A stretch of DNA of 64,000 nucleotides from CAVXHQ01 sp963761735 (GCA_963761735.1 CAVXHQ010000001.1:124001-188000); one strand, 5' to 3'. Positions 38,001-48,870 are shown, counted from the first letter of the stretch. Numbers and translations: made by a program. The notes: a model not told the origin generated them from the letters alone.

Positions 38001-38206
38001 GCACGGTCTCCTCGGGATGGCATATCGGTTGGCATCGCCCTATCGCACAGAGCCCGCGTCCGCGAAAGGGCCACGGGGCGCGCACGGCACCTTTACGCTG
38101 CGCGCGATGCCGCATATCGGACGGGGAGCGACGCGGCGGGGCAGGGGCGGTGCGGCACTGCGCCCTGGTCTGCCGGCAATGGCCTGACGCAGGGACGAGT
38201 ATCGAC

Positions 38207-40246
38207 ATGTCTGACAATCCCCTCGTGATTTTCACCCCTTCGGGCAAGCGCGGCCATTTCCCCGTCGGCACTCCGGTCCTGACGGCGGCGCGGCAGCTTG
38301 GCGTCGATCTGGATTTCGTTTGCGGCGGGCGCGGCATCTGCAGCAAATGCCAGATCACGCCGTCCTTTGGCGATTTTTCAAAGCACGGCGTGACAGTTTC
38401 GCAGAATGCCCTCTCCGAGTGGAACAGCGTCGAGGCGCGCTATGACCGGGTTCGCGGCCTCAGGGCCGGACGCCGTCTGGGCTGTCAGGCGACGGTGCAG
38501 GGTGACGTCGTGATCGACGTGCCGGTCGAGAGCCAGGTGCACCGGCAGGTGGTGCGCAAGGACGCCGACACCCGCGAGATCGTGATGGATCCGGCGACAA
38601 AGCTCTACTACGTCGACGTCCTCGAGCCGGATATGCACGAACCGGCGGGCGATTTCGAACGGCTGGGCGACGCGCTGCGCAGCCAGTGGGGCATCGACCG
38701 GATCACCGCGCCGCTCAGCGTGCTGCGCAAGCTGCAACCCTGCCTGCGCAAAGGCAAATGGGCCGTCACCGTCGCCCTGCACAAAGGTCACCGCGACGAT
38801 CATCATTCGGTCCTCGATATTTTTCCCGGGTTTCACGAAGGGCGGCTTTTCGGGCTGGCCATCGATCTTGGGTCCACCACCATCGCCGCCCACCTAACCG
38901 ACCTGCGCAACGGTACGGTCGCGGCCAGTGCCGGTGCGATGAACCCGCAGATCCGCTTTGGCGAAGACCTGATGAGCCGGGTGAGCTACGCGATGATGAA
39001 CCCCGGTGGCGATGTCGAGATGACCGTCGCCGTGCGCGAGGCCATCGACGGTCTGACACGCGATCTGGCCGAACAGGCGCGGATCGAGGCGTCGCAGATC
39101 GTCGAGGCGGTGGTCGTCTGCAATCCGGTGATGCACCACCTGTTGCTGGGGATCGACCCGGTGGAACTGGGACAGGCGCCGTTCGCGCTGGCGACGTCGA
39201 ATTCCGTCTCGCTGAACGCCACCGAACTGGATCTCTCGGCAATGAACGCCGCCGCGCGCGTGTTTATCCTGCCCTGCATCGCCGGGCACGTCGGCGCGGA
39301 TGCCGCCGCCGTGGCACTGGCCGAACAGCCGGGGCAATCGGACGATCTGGTGTTGATCGTGGATGTCGGGACCAATGCCGAACTGCTGCTGGGCAACCGC
39401 ACCCGCGTACTGGCCTGCTCGTCGCCCACCGGCCCCGCCTTCGAGGGCGCGCAGATATCGTCGGGCCAGCGCGCCGCCCCCGGTGCGATCGAGCGGATCG
39501 AAATCGACCCCGTCACCAGGACGCCGCGGTTTCGCGTGATCGGCTGCGACCTGTGGTCCGACGAGGAGGGGTTCACGCAGGCCACCGCGGACACCGGCAT
39601 CACCGGCATCTGCGGATCCGGCATCATCGAGGCGGTGGCGGAAATGCGCGTGGCCGGGTTGATGGACGCCAAGGGGCTGCTGGGCTCCGCCGAACAGACC
39701 GGCACGCCGCGAATGGAACCCGAGGGGCGCACACATTCCTACCTGATTCACGACGGCACGGCGACAGGCGGGCCGCGCGTCACCGTGACGCAAACCGATA
39801 TCCGGGCCATTCAGCTCGCGAAATCGGCGCTTTATGCGGGCGCGCGGCTGTTGATGGACGAGATGGGCGTGGACACCGTCGACCGTGTCGTCCTCGCGGG
39901 TGCCTTCGGCGCGCATATTTCGCCCCGGCACGCGATGATCCTGGGGATGATCCCCGACGCGCCGCTGGACAAGGTATCATCGGCGGGAAACGCCGCCGGT
40001 ACCGGCGCGCGGATCGCGCTGTGTTCGGTCGCCGCGCGCACCGATATCGAGGCCGTGGTGCGGCAGATCACCAAGGTCGAAACCGCCATCGAGCCGCGAT
40101 TTCAGGAGCATTTCGTCGCCGCCAACGCCATACCGCACGCGACCGACCCGTTCCCGCATCTGGCGTCCATCGTCACGCTGCCCGACGTCAGTTTCAATCT
40201 GGGCTCTGGCGGCGACGGTGGCGGACGGCGGCGCCGCGCCCGGTAG
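38207..40246 (+). CDS. ASKHA-domain 2Fe-2S protein (corrinoid activation, RamA/RACo-like, DUF4445)
   Basis: 679 aa. N-terminal plant-type 2Fe-2S ferredoxin domain with ligands in FVCGGRGICSKCQI and RRLGCQA (residues about 45-95). A long actin-like ATPase (ASKHA) part follows: GLAIDLGSTTIAAHLTDLRN near 222, LIVDVGTNAELLLGN near 384, and VLAGAFGAHISPRHA near 565. Relatives reductively activate cobalamin-dependent methyltransferases for methylamine or betaine demethylation. No corrinoid protein or methyltransferase is in the window, so its client is encoded elsewhere. The ATG at 38207 fits the domain start. Confidence 0.88.
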   Translation: MSDNPLVIFTPSGKRGHFPVGTPVLTAARQLGVDLDFVCGGRGICSKCQITPSFGDFSKHGVTVSQNALSEWNSVEARYDRVRGLRAGRRLGCQATVQGDVVIDVPVESQVHRQVVRKDADTREIVMDPATKLYYVDVLEPDMHEPAGDFERLGDALRSQWGIDRITAPLSVLRKLQPCLRKGKWAVTVALHKGHRDDHHSVLDIFPGFHEGRLFGLAIDLGSTTIAAHLTDLRNGTVAASAGAMNPQIRFGEDLMSRVSYAMMNPGGDVEMTVAVREAIDGLTRDLAEQARIEASQIVEAVVVCNPVMHHLLLGIDPVELGQAPFALATSNSVSLNATELDLSAMNAAARVFILPCIAGHVGADAAAVALAEQPGQSDDLVLIVDVGTNAELLLGNRTRVLACSSPTGPAFEGAQISSGQRAAPGAIERIEIDPVTRTPRFRVIGCDLWSDEEGFTQATADTGITGICGSGIIEAVAEMRVAGLMDAKGLLGSAEQTGTPRMEPEGRTHSYLIHDGTATGGPRVTVTQTDIRAIQLAKSALYAGARLLMDEMGVDTVDRVVLAGAFGAHISPRHAMILGMIPDAPLDKVSSAGNAAGTGARIALCSVAARTDIEAVVRQITKVETAIEPRFQEHFVAANAIPHATDPFPHLASIVTLPDVSFNLGSGGDGGGRRRRAR

Positions 40247-40314
40247 GCCTGCGGAACGGGTCGCGCAGGATGACCTTGAAATCCCGCAGCAGGAGGTGAT
40301 ACAAAGTTCGCAAC

Positions 40315-40388
40315 GCGGGTGTAGCTCAATGGTAGAGCTTTTGCTTCCCAAGCAAGTGACGAGGGTTCGATTCCCTTCACCCGCTCCA
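40315..40388 (+). tRNA. tRNA-Gly (CCC)
   Basis: Acceptor GCGGGTG with CACCCGC, D arm GCTCAATGGTAGAGC, anticodon loop TTCCCAA (CCC), T arm with TTCGATT, discriminator T and encoded CCA ending at 40388. Confidence 0.95.
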
Positions 40389-40534
40389 GTCCTTTCGTCG
40401 GTGCCGTGTTTTCCGTACGTTCAGGTTGCCGGCACGGTACGGCACAAGGCCGAGATATGATGGAGCGAGTGGATCTTCCGGCATCCGGCGCTATGCCGAT
40501 CTCACCTCGAATACCCTACTTTATCGGAAATTTC

Positions 40535-41194
40535 ATGGCCCTTTCCTCCGTCCGTGCAGCCCTTCTGGCATGTGCGGTCGCCACACCTGTCACCGCCGAA
40601 ACGCTGACCTTTTCCGCCGCATTGGGCAACCGCACCCTGGGCACGCTCACCTTCGACAGCGCGGGCCCGACCTTGCTGTCTGTCCTCGACAACACGCCGC
40701 TCGGCGTTGGCGACGGGCGGTTCGAGGCGACGTCCCGTCCGGTGCGCACGGATGCAGGCGCGGCGGTGACGCAATATATCGGGCGCAGCGATGACCGCAC
40801 CATCTCGGTCCTGCTGGACGGGGCCCGTGCGGTCGAAACGGTTGTCAGCCCGTCGAGCGAGGAGACAGAGCTGTCCGATGTGGCCCGTGTGCCACCCAGT
40901 GTCCTCGACCCGGTGACCGGTTTCGGCCGCCTTGCCGCGGCAAACGGCTGCCCCGCGCCGATGCGCCTTTACGACGGCCGCCGGGTGATCGATATCGCGA
41001 CGGCACGCGAAAGCCGTACCGAAACAGTGCTGACCTGCGCGATGGCGTATAGCGTCACAGCGGGGCCGGGGCATCTGTCGCCGTTTCGGTTCACATCGCT
41101 GGCCGTCACGCTGCTTTACGGGATAACCGGGGCACAACGCCTGCAACGCATCGAAATCGAGGCGGGCGGATTTACCGTGACGTTCTCGCGGTGA
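40535..41194 (+). CDS. Secreted protein, DUF3108-like
   Basis: 219 aa. Sec signal MALSSVRAALLACAVATPVT, cleavage near TAE. The mature part is beta-rich (LTFSAALGNRTLGTLTFDSA, then SLAVTLLYGITGAQRLQRIE) with Cys in NGCPAPMRLYDGRR and VLTCAMAY that could pair. The layout resembles DUF3108 periplasmic proteins; I am not certain. The start is chosen for the signal peptide, with CGGAAA upstream. Located just after tRNA-Gly. Confidence 0.65.
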   Translation: MALSSVRAALLACAVATPVTAETLTFSAALGNRTLGTLTFDSAGPTLLSVLDNTPLGVGDGRFEATSRPVRTDAGAAVTQYIGRSDDRTISVLLDGARAVETVVSPSSEETELSDVARVPPSVLDPVTGFGRLAAANGCPAPMRLYDGRRVIDIATARESRTETVLTCAMAYSVTAGPGHLSPFRFTSLAVTLLYGITGAQRLQRIEIEAGGFTVTFSR

Positions 41195-41422
41195 GATAGT
41201 CTTCTGTTGGCCTACAGGTACGCTGAAAGTGCCCGGGAACGAACGGTCATGATCCAGGTGTGGAACTCTCTTATTGGCCGATGATGGATGTGGTGCAGCG
41301 CCGGTCAGAAACAACGATATGCAGATGCACGGTAAACATCCGGGGATCAGGCGCGGGAGGTTTGGTAACGGCGCCCGTAACACGCAGGCCCCGCCTGCTG
41401 CCCTCAAAACCCGTGTCCGCCG

Positions 41423-42578
41423 ATGACGCCCGGTGCACGCATTGCCGCGGCGATTGCGGTGCTCGATACCGCGCTGAGCGGCATGCCTCTGGAACGGGCG
41501 CTGACCGGTTGGGCCCGCAGCAGCCGCTATGCCGGATCGGGCGACAGGGCGGCAGTGCGGGATCTGGCCTATGGTGCATGGCGGCGGCGACGCAGCTTTG
41601 CGGCATTGGGCGGTGCGGAAACGGGACGGGGGCTGATCCTCGGACAGCTGCGCCACGAGGGCATCGATCCCGGATCCCTGATGAACGGTGTCGGACATGC
41701 CCCGCCCGCCCCGTCGGATCTTGAGGCCGGGCGCGCGCCACAAGGGGCCGAGCGTCATGATCTGCCGGACTGGCTTTGGCCCTTGTTCGAGGCCGATCTT
41801 GCGGACGCGGCGGCCCCGGTTGCCGCCGCATTGGGCGACCGCGCGCCGGTATTCCTGCGGGTCAATCTGGCGCGGATATCGCGCGACGCCGCAGCCCGGG
41901 GCCTCGGGGCCGGTGGCATCGGCACCCGGCCGCACGATCACGTCAAGACCGCGCTGGAAGTGACGGAAAACCCTCGAAAAGTTGCGCAAAGCAGTGCCTA
42001 TCTGGACGGCCTCGTCGAATTGCAGGATGCGTCGTCGCAGGCCGCCGTCCTGGCACTTCCGCTGACCGGGGGCGACCGTGTCCTCGATTTTTGCGCAGGC
42101 GGCGGCGGCAAGTCGCTGGCGATTGCCGCGCGGGGACGGTTCGATCTGTGGGCGCATGACGCGGCAGCCGCACGCCTCGCCGATCTGGGGCCACGGGCCG
42201 CGCGTGCCCGGACGCATATCGATGTCGTCGACGGGCACCCCCGCGATCTGCTGCCCTTCGACCTCGTTCTCGTGGATGCGCCCTGTTCCGGCAGTGGCAC
42301 CTGGCGGCGCGATCCCGATCACAAATGGCGTCTGACGCCGGAAAGATTGGCCGAACTTACCGGCCACGCAGGCAGAGATACTGGAGACCGCAAGCAATTG
42401 CGTGGCCCCCGGTGGCGTGCTGGCCTATGCGACCTGCTCGGTTCTGGCGCGCGAAACGACCGGCCAGAGCGCGGCATTTCTTGCGCGCCATCCGCGGTGG
42501 CGGCGCGAGGCGGAACACGCGTGGTTGCCCGGTCCGCAGGGGGACGGGTTTTCGCTGTGCATCCTGCGCCGCGACTAG
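41423..42578 (+). pseudogene. RsmB/NOP family rRNA cytosine-C5 methyltransferase, frameshifted
   Basis: N-terminal helical NusB-like region, then the SAM-binding core (ELQDASSQAAVLALPLTGGD, VLDFCAGGGGKSLAIAARG) and the motif VLVDAPCSGSGTWRRDPDHK with one catalytic Cys. An extra G at 42362 shifts the frame after LTPERLAEL. The missing C-terminus, with TQAEILETASNCVAPGGVLA then YATCSVLARET (second catalytic Cys), lies in the next frame and ends at 42578. Corrected length 384 aa. The upstream 230 bases hold no other gene. Confidence 0.85.
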
Positions 42579-42659
42579 GGCAGCGTGCCGATCTACGGGA
42601 TGCGGTGCCACAACTAGCGAGTGCATGTCATGCGACGACGACCTAGCGTGTCGTGACTG

Positions 42660-42674
42660 TTAACCAGTTCTTAG
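42660..42674 (+). promoter_or_regulatory. CtrA-like box upstream of cckA
   Basis: TTAACcagttcTTAG matches the TTAA-N7-TTAA CtrA consensus at seven of eight fixed bases, 44 bases before the cckA start. Since CckA phosphorylates CtrA through ChpT, feedback is plausible but unproven. Confidence 0.35.
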
Positions 42675-42717
42675 CTTTGCCCACCGACAAGGGACATCTC
42701 AATGCAGGGGACACGCC

Positions 42718-45109
42718 TTGGCCCTATCTGAAGAACACGTCGGATCGCTGACGACAGAGCCGCCACCACAGATCGGTAGCGTTCAGAATACGTTGCCGCT
42801 TGCCGCCTTCGTGGGGGCGGCGATCGCTCTGATAGGCGCGATCCTGTCGAATGGCATCGCACAGCAATTGATCCTGACCGCCGCCGCCGTCGTGCTCGCC
42901 GTGGCGTCCGCCGGGCTAAGTGTCGTGGCCGTTCGACGGCGCGACCGGATCACGGCGATCGACGGTGCCGCGCGCCTGATGGCGAGTGCGGATGAACGCG
43001 CGGTCTACGTCACCGACAGCGCGGGGCAGATCTATCTTCCGCAACGCCGCAGCGACCGCACGGATGACCGGACGACCGCCGGTAAACCTTGCCGATGCAC
43101 TGGCCGATCTGTGTGCAAATCCGCGGCAGATGATCGCCAAACTGCAATCGCGCGCTGTATCGTTCGGATCCGCGACCGAGGACATCGTCAGCCGACGTGC
43201 GCATCAGCGCGTTACCGTCAACTGGCTCGATGCGTCGGCGGTGGTCTGGCGCCTCGAAGATGTGACATCGAAAACCGCGACGGGCAGGGCCGGAACGCTC
43301 AGCATCCCGATGCTGACCGCCGGGCCGTCGGGGACGATTTTATTCATGAACGAGGCGTTTCGCCGCCTCACCGGCGCGCGCGACCGGACGTTGAGCGCCG
43401 TTTTCGCCGACCTTCCCCTTGTGTCGGGCCAGATCCACACCGTCGAAGGCGTCGACGGGCTGGTGCAGTCGTTGGTGGCACAGGTGCCGTGCTCGGGCGG
43501 TCGCAACGAAATCTATCTGCTACCGCCCGGCTCTGTCGATCCGGCGATGACCGTGGATGGCTCGATGTCGGGCGCGGGCAGCAGTACCGGCGGGATCCCG
43601 TCGCGCACCCTGCCGCCGCCTGCCGCCTGGGATGAGATCGAGGCGCTGCCGGTGCCCTTGCTGAAACTGTCCATCGACGGAATCGTGCGAACCGCCAATG
43701 CCTCGGCGCGCGCGCTGTTGCCGATGCAGGTGGACAGCGACACGCGTTTTTCCGATTTGCTCGAGGGCCTCGGGCGGCCGGTGATCGATTGGCTGGACGA
43801 TGCCGCCGCCGGTCGCGCCTCTGTCAAATCGGAGTTTCTGCGCGGCACGGGGTCACATCAGGATACCTTCGTTCAGGTTTCGCTCAGCGGCGTCGGCAGC
43901 GGCGACGACCGCCACCTGATCGCCGTACTGCAGGATGCGACCGAGTTGAAATCGCTGGAGGCGAAGTTCGTTCAAAGCCAGAAGATGCAGGCCATCGGAC
44001 AGCTCGCCGGTGGCGTGGCCCATGATTTCAACAATTTGCTGACCGCCATTTCCGGTCACTGCGACCTGCTCCTTCTGCGCCACGATCAGGGCGATCCGAA
44101 TTATGGTGACCTGATCCAGATCCACCAGAACGCCAACCGCGCGGCAAGCCTTGTCGGGCAGCTTCTTGCGTTTTCGCGCAAGCAAAACCTGATGCCAGAG
44201 GTGATCGATCTGCGCGACACGCTGTCCGAACTGACCCATCTTCTGAACCGGCTGGTCGGTGAAAAAGTGCGTCTTTCTCTCAACCACGACCCCCTGTTGC
44301 TGAACATTCGCGCCGACAAACGACAGCTGGAACAGGTACTGATGAACCTGGTGGTCAACGCGCGCGACGCCATGCCCAAGGGTGGCGAGATCTGTGTCGA
44401 GACTGAAAATGTGACGCTGCGCACGCCGTTGGAACGTGACCGTGTAAAGGTGCCGCCCGGCGATTACATCGTCTTGCGCGTCGTCGATCAGGGGACGGGC
44501 ATACCGGCCGACAAACTCAACAAGATATTCGAGCCTTTCTATACCACCAAACGTCCGGGCGAAGGGACAGGTCTGGGCCTGTCGACGGCCTATGGTATCG
44601 TCAAGCAAACCGGGGGTTTCATCTTTGCGGACAGTAAATTGAGCGAAGGCAGCACATTCTCGCTTTACTTTCCCGCCTATGACGCGCCTGCAACCGTCGC
44701 CGTCGAGGTGCCGCGTGCCTCGCGCGAGATGTTGTCGGAGACCGCCGACGGCGTTGTCCTGCTTGTCGAGGACGAGGCACCGGTACGGGCGTTTGCCAGT
44801 CGGGCGTTGCGGCTGAAGGGGTACTCTGTGCTCGAGGCCGACAGCGCCGAAACCGCCCTCGAACTGCTGTCAGACCCCGATATCAAGGTCGACATCTTCG
44901 TCACCGACGTCATCATGCCTGGCAAGGACGGGCCGACATGGGTGCGCGAGGCCCTCAGGGACCGGCCCGACACAAAGGTCGTCTTCGTTTCGGGTTATGC
45001 CGAGGACGCGTTCTCCGAGCACAAGGCCCTGATCCCGAATTCGGTATTCCTGCCCAAGCCGTTTTCACTCAACGATCTGACGATGACGGTGCAACGACAG
45101 TTGCACTGA
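42718..45109 (+). pseudogene. cckA: Cell-cycle hybrid histidine kinase CckA, frameshifted
   Basis: 796 aa after correcting one extra base at 43036. Two membrane helices (LPLAAFVGAAIALIGAILSN; LILTAAAVVLAVASAGLSVV), PAS-type regions, the HisKA H-box (GQLAGGVAHDFNNLLTAISG), HATPase (VLMNLVVNARDAMP; EGTGLGLSTAYGIVKQTGG), and a C-terminal receiver (VLLVEDEAPVRAFASRALRL; phospho-Asp in FVTDVIMPGKDGPTW). The C-terminus is closely like CckA of Rhodobacterales. Start is TTG at 42718 with AGGGG upstream. Without correction the membrane anchor and the kinase part are in different frames. Confidence 0.85.
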
Positions 45110-45142
45110 AATGTGTCCGGAGGTTTCGAACTCTCGGCATAG

Positions 45143-45832
45143 CTATCCAAGGACGCGGCTCAACTCGCGGATGATCTTGTTGCGTATGGCGCGGGGATAA
45201 TCCCGATGGGTGCGCGCCGTGATCACGAAACCGTCGCGCGTGACAAGCTGCCGCTGATAGAAGCCGGTGATTGCCATCCCGATAAACTCGATAGCGACAC
45301 CATTGATCGTGACACCGGCGCGTTCTGCAGCCAGACGGGCCGCCAAAATGTCAGAGCCTGCATTCGGAGTCCCGTCACCGGACACGTCGATGATTTGGCG
45401 GGCACAATCCTGGACGGTGGCGAACTGATCCAGCGCGAAATAGACTGCCTCGGCCGGAGCGGTGTCAGACAGTGCGAAAACCCGTTCGGTCAGCCGCGCG
45501 TCGATCGCGAAACGCGCCACATCGCCCGGCGTCATCATCCGCGCCCAGTCCTGCGTGATCGCCTGTCTGTCAGCACCGGACCACTGCATCACCGCAAGAG
45601 CCACTTCGCCCTGAATGAGCGCCTCAACGATATCGGGATCCTGAAGGGCATCGGCCAGACCGTCTGTCTGCAACCTGAATTCTGCGGAATCGACCGAGTT
45701 CGACACATCGATCGACAACATCAGCGCCGTTTCGCAAGCAGCCCGCGCAGAACCGGCAATGAGCGGCAAAACGGCCGCACAGGCAACGCCGAGATATCTG
45801 CGAAAGGATTGCGAATAGATGGAATAGCCCAT
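45143..45832 (-). CDS. DUF1194 (von Willebrand A-like) secreted protein
   Basis: 229 aa. An N-terminal hydrophobic signal (YLGVACAAVLPLIAGSARA, cleavage before ACE) is followed by LMLSIDVSNSVDSAEFRLQT, a DxSxS MIDAS-like motif as in VWA domains, and a terminal block IEFIGMAITGFYQRQLVTRD. The function of the family is unknown. Convergent with cckA. ATG at 45832. Confidence 0.82.
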   Translation of the reverse strand: MGYSIYSQSFRRYLGVACAAVLPLIAGSARAACETALMLSIDVSNSVDSAEFRLQTDGLADALQDPDIVEALIQGEVALAVMQWSGADRQAITQDWARMMTPGDVARFAIDARLTERVFALSDTAPAEAVYFALDQFATVQDCARQIIDVSGDGTPNAGSDILAARLAAERAGVTINGVAIEFIGMAITGFYQRQLVTRDGFVITARTHRDYPRAIRNKIIRELSRVLG

Positions 45833-46348
45833 GCGCCATACTGACGGCGCACCGACCCATAGATCAACACCGAACTTAAACGCCGCAATGCCCGCCGGTT
45901 CTGCGATCCCGAAGGATCAGAAAATTTGGATGAACGGCAAAGATTGGCGACTGATGACAGAATCGTCGATACTTTCGCGATCCCTTGCGGTTAGCAGGCT
46001 CGCGACGACTGAAAATTAACGGACTTCGATCTTGCGGCAGGAGAACGCGATAACTTTCCGAAATCCAGACCGGCCCCTACCGGATCGGGTTTCTTCAGAA
46101 CTGTTTCTCAAGCTCTGTCGTCAAGTTAAATGACGGTTTGCGGATCAACCCATATCGCTACCGCAGTCCAGCCGAAAACGAAGCTGCCCACGCGGATCAG
46201 GACCCACCAGATTATGCGGGTTGCGTCAGCTTTCTGTGGCTGTCGTTGAGCGGAGGTGAAACGCCGGGTACGAAACCGGCGGTATTCCGCAAATACGCTT
46301 CGTTCGCCTTGCTTCCAGTGCCATCGAAATGATCGTCGGGATGGCCGG
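45833..46348. other. Intergenic region without a recognisable gene
   Basis: About 515 bases between the divergently placed DUF1194 promoter side and the permease stop. Short frames only, no motifs, no strong hairpin with a T tract. Confidence 0.5.
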
Positions 46349-47302
46349 TCATTTCACTGGTTTGTCGAGGATCTGGTTGAGCAAGACCGCGCCGATGATC
46401 AGCGCGCCGCGCACGACAAGCTGCCAGTATTCGGAGATATTGAGCAAGGTCATGCCGTTGACGATAAAGCCCAGAAACAGCACACCGACCAGTGTCCCCC
46501 AGATCCGGCCACGGCCTCCGAACAGGCTGGTGCCGCCGATGATGACGGCCGCGATCACGTCAAGTTCCCACCCGCGCCCGGCAGAGGAACTGCCCGACAG
46601 GATCTGCGCCGCGATGATGACGCCCGCAATCGCGGTCAGGATGCCCGTGATACCCAGGGCCAGCATCTTGGTCCGCCAGACGCGGATGCCCGACAGGCGC
46701 GCCGCCTCGAGATTGCCGCCAACCGCATAGATTTCACGGCCGAACCGGGTGTAGTTCATCAAAAAGAAACTGATCCCGAAGACAGTGGCAAAGATATAGA
46801 CGGGAAAGGGGATGCCGAACATAAAACCCGAGCCGATGAAATTGAACCAGCGCGGAAACGCGGTGATCGGAAAGCCGCCGGTGATCAGGTTCGCCACGCC
46901 CGACAGCAGCGCCAGAAGGCCCAGCGTGGTGATGAACGACGGCATGTTGAACACTTGTCGGAGTTTGCCCGTCATCAGGCCGAGGCAGAACAGCAGCGCC
47001 ATCGAGCACAGCGCCCCCAGTGCGATGGCCATCGCCGAGCCGATGAAGGGCGACATCTCGCGCGTGACCCAGGCGGTGAGGCAGCCTGCGACGGCGACGC
47101 CCGAGCCGATGCTCAGGTCGATCTCGCCCGAGATGATGACCATCGTCATCCCGAACGCGATGATGCCCTGCATCGTGATGTTGCGCAGCACGTTCATCTG
47201 GTTGTTCACGGTGAAAAAACCGGGCGCCGAGACGGCAAGGGCGATGAACATCAGCGTCAGGATGATTTCCATCGGATAGCGCCGCAAGATCGAGACCATC
47301 AT
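46349..47302 (-). CDS. Sugar ABC transporter permease, RbsC type
   Basis: 317 aa with about eight to ten hydrophobic helices, and the RbsC/BPD_transp_2 signature TMVIISGEIDLSIGSGVAVAG near residue 60. Conserved SSSAGRGWELDVIAAVIIGG then TSLFGGRGRIWGTLVG is near the C-terminus. ATG at 47302 overlaps the ATPase stop by four bases. It forms the membrane channel of the CUT2-type importer with the two genes upstream. Confidence 0.92.
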   Translation of the reverse strand: MMVSILRRYPMEIILTLMFIALAVSAPGFFTVNNQMNVLRNITMQGIIAFGMTMVIISGEIDLSIGSGVAVAGCLTAWVTREMSPFIGSAMAIALGALCSMALLFCLGLMTGKLRQVFNMPSFITTLGLLALLSGVANLITGGFPITAFPRWFNFIGSGFMFGIPFPVYIFATVFGISFFLMNYTRFGREIYAVGGNLEAARLSGIRVWRTKMLALGITGILTAIAGVIIAAQILSGSSSAGRGWELDVIAAVIIGGTSLFGGRGRIWGTLVGVLFLGFIVNGMTLLNISEYWQLVVRGALIIGAVLLNQILDKPVK

Positions 47303-48801
47303 GCCGCCTCTCCCATGCAGGCATCGTAAAGAGCTGTCAGGCTTGTCGTTCTGGGGTCCCGCTCGCCGACTAGGTTGCCGTTCCGCAGCACGAGGATCCG
47401 GTCGCAGACCTCGAGCAGTTCCTCGAGTTCGGAGGAGACGAAGATCACCGCGAGGCCCTCGCGCGCCTTTTGCCGGATGATGGTAAAGATCTGCTGTTTG
47501 GCATGGACGTCGACACCGCGGCTGGGCTCGTCGAAGAACATCACCCGGGGGTTGGTGTTGAGCCAGTTGCCGATCACCACCTTTTGCTGGTTGCCGCCCG
47601 ACAGCGACCCCGCCGGGTCTTCGGGGCTGCCGACCTTGATCGCCAGGTCCTCGATCTGGCGCCTGACGCCGGGGCGTTCGCGCGCGGTGGTGATGGTGCC
47701 GTTCGGGCTGAGCTGATCGAGGCTGGCCATCGACAGGTTCGCATGGATCGAATGTATCAGGATCAACCCGTCCTCCTTGCGGTTTTCGGATGTGTACCCA
47801 AGGCCCCGGCGCTTCATCTTCGCGGGTGTCGGGTCAACGATCTCTTCGTCGAACAGGCGGACGGTGCCGGAGTGCGGCGGGTCGGCGCCGAAAATGCCGC
47901 GCAGCAGTTCGGTCCTGCCCGCGCCGAGCAGGCCCGCGATGCCAAGCACCTCGCCCCGATGCAGTTTCAGGGAAATGTCGCGGTAGGCCGGCTCGCGGGT
48001 AAGACCGTCCACCTCGAGTACGCAGGGACCGCGATCGTGCGTTGCCGCAACGGACCGCGCCGCCCGGGCGGTATCGCCGAACATCATGTCGACGATTTGC
48101 GCGGTATCGGTATCCCGAACGGCAACGTCGCCGGTCTTTTGCCCGTCGCGCAACACCACCGCCCTGTCGGCCAGATCGAACATCTCGGACATCCGGTGCG
48201 AGATATAGATCATCGTGACGCCGCGCGCGCGCAGTTCGCGCAGAATCCGGAACAGCTGGTCGACCTCGTTGCTGGCCAGAGCGGAGGTAGGTTCGTCGAG
48301 CAGCAGGATACTTGGCTCAAAGGACATCGCCTTGACGATCTCGACGACCTGCTGTTGCCCGACGCTCAGCTTGTAAACGGGGGTCGCGGGATCGAAATCG
48401 AGCCGCATCGTATCGAGCAGATCGCGCGCCTGCCGGCGCATCCCGCGCCAGTCGACGAGGCGCACGCCAAGGCGCGACAGCATCGGCCATCGCCCCAGAA
48501 AGATGTTCTCGGCGACCGACAGTTCCTTGACCAGGCTGAGTTCCTGATGGACGGTAACGATCCCGGCGGCGAAGGCGTCCGACGGCGCGGTCAGTTTCAG
48601 TCCGGCGTCATCGAGCCGGATATGTCCCGAGGTGGGCGCTATCGCCCCGCTGAGCATCTTGACCAGCGTCGATTTGCCGGAACCGTTCTTGCCCATCAGC
48701 GCGTGGATCTTGCCATGATCGAACTGGTGGCTGAAGCGATCGAGGGCCACCAGCGATCCGTAGGTGCGGGTGAGATCGTCGCAGGTAAGGTTCTTGGTCA
48801 T
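47299..48801 (-). CDS. Sugar ABC transporter ATP-binding protein, RbsA/MglA type
   Basis: 500 aa with two nucleotide-binding domains. First: Walker A ALMGKNGSGKSTLVKML (near 36-52), signature LSVGQQQVVEIVKAM, Walker B LLLDEPTSAL. Second: degenerate Walker A GLLGAGRTELLRGIFG, signature LSGGNQQKVVIGNWL, Walker B VMFFDEPSRGVDVHAK. This is the CUT2 pattern for ribose, galactose, xylose or related sugars. ATG at 48801, AAAGG upstream. Confidence 0.93.
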   Translation of the reverse strand: MTKNLTCDDLTRTYGSLVALDRFSHQFDHGKIHALMGKNGSGKSTLVKMLSGAIAPTSGHIRLDDAGLKLTAPSDAFAAGIVTVHQELSLVKELSVAENIFLGRWPMLSRLGVRLVDWRGMRRQARDLLDTMRLDFDPATPVYKLSVGQQQVVEIVKAMSFEPSILLLDEPTSALASNEVDQLFRILRELRARGVTMIYISHRMSEMFDLADRAVVLRDGQKTGDVAVRDTDTAQIVDMMFGDTARAARSVAATHDRGPCVLEVDGLTREPAYRDISLKLHRGEVLGIAGLLGAGRTELLRGIFGADPPHSGTVRLFDEEIVDPTPAKMKRRGLGYTSENRKEDGLILIHSIHANLSMASLDQLSPNGTITTARERPGVRRQIEDLAIKVGSPEDPAGSLSGGNQQKVVIGNWLNTNPRVMFFDEPSRGVDVHAKQQIFTIIRQKAREGLAVIFVSSELEELLEVCDRILVLRNGNLVGERDPRTTSLTALYDACMGEAA

Positions 48802-48870
48802 GCTGCGCCTTTGCACCCGAACATTCGGTAACTGCCGGGCGATCTTGCCGCCCGGCATCGCGATTGAGGC

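Noticed and set aside
40502..42397. Long minus-strand frame across the DUF3108 and RsmB-like genes
   Set aside because: No protein family features; it is a shadow of two real plus-strand genes.
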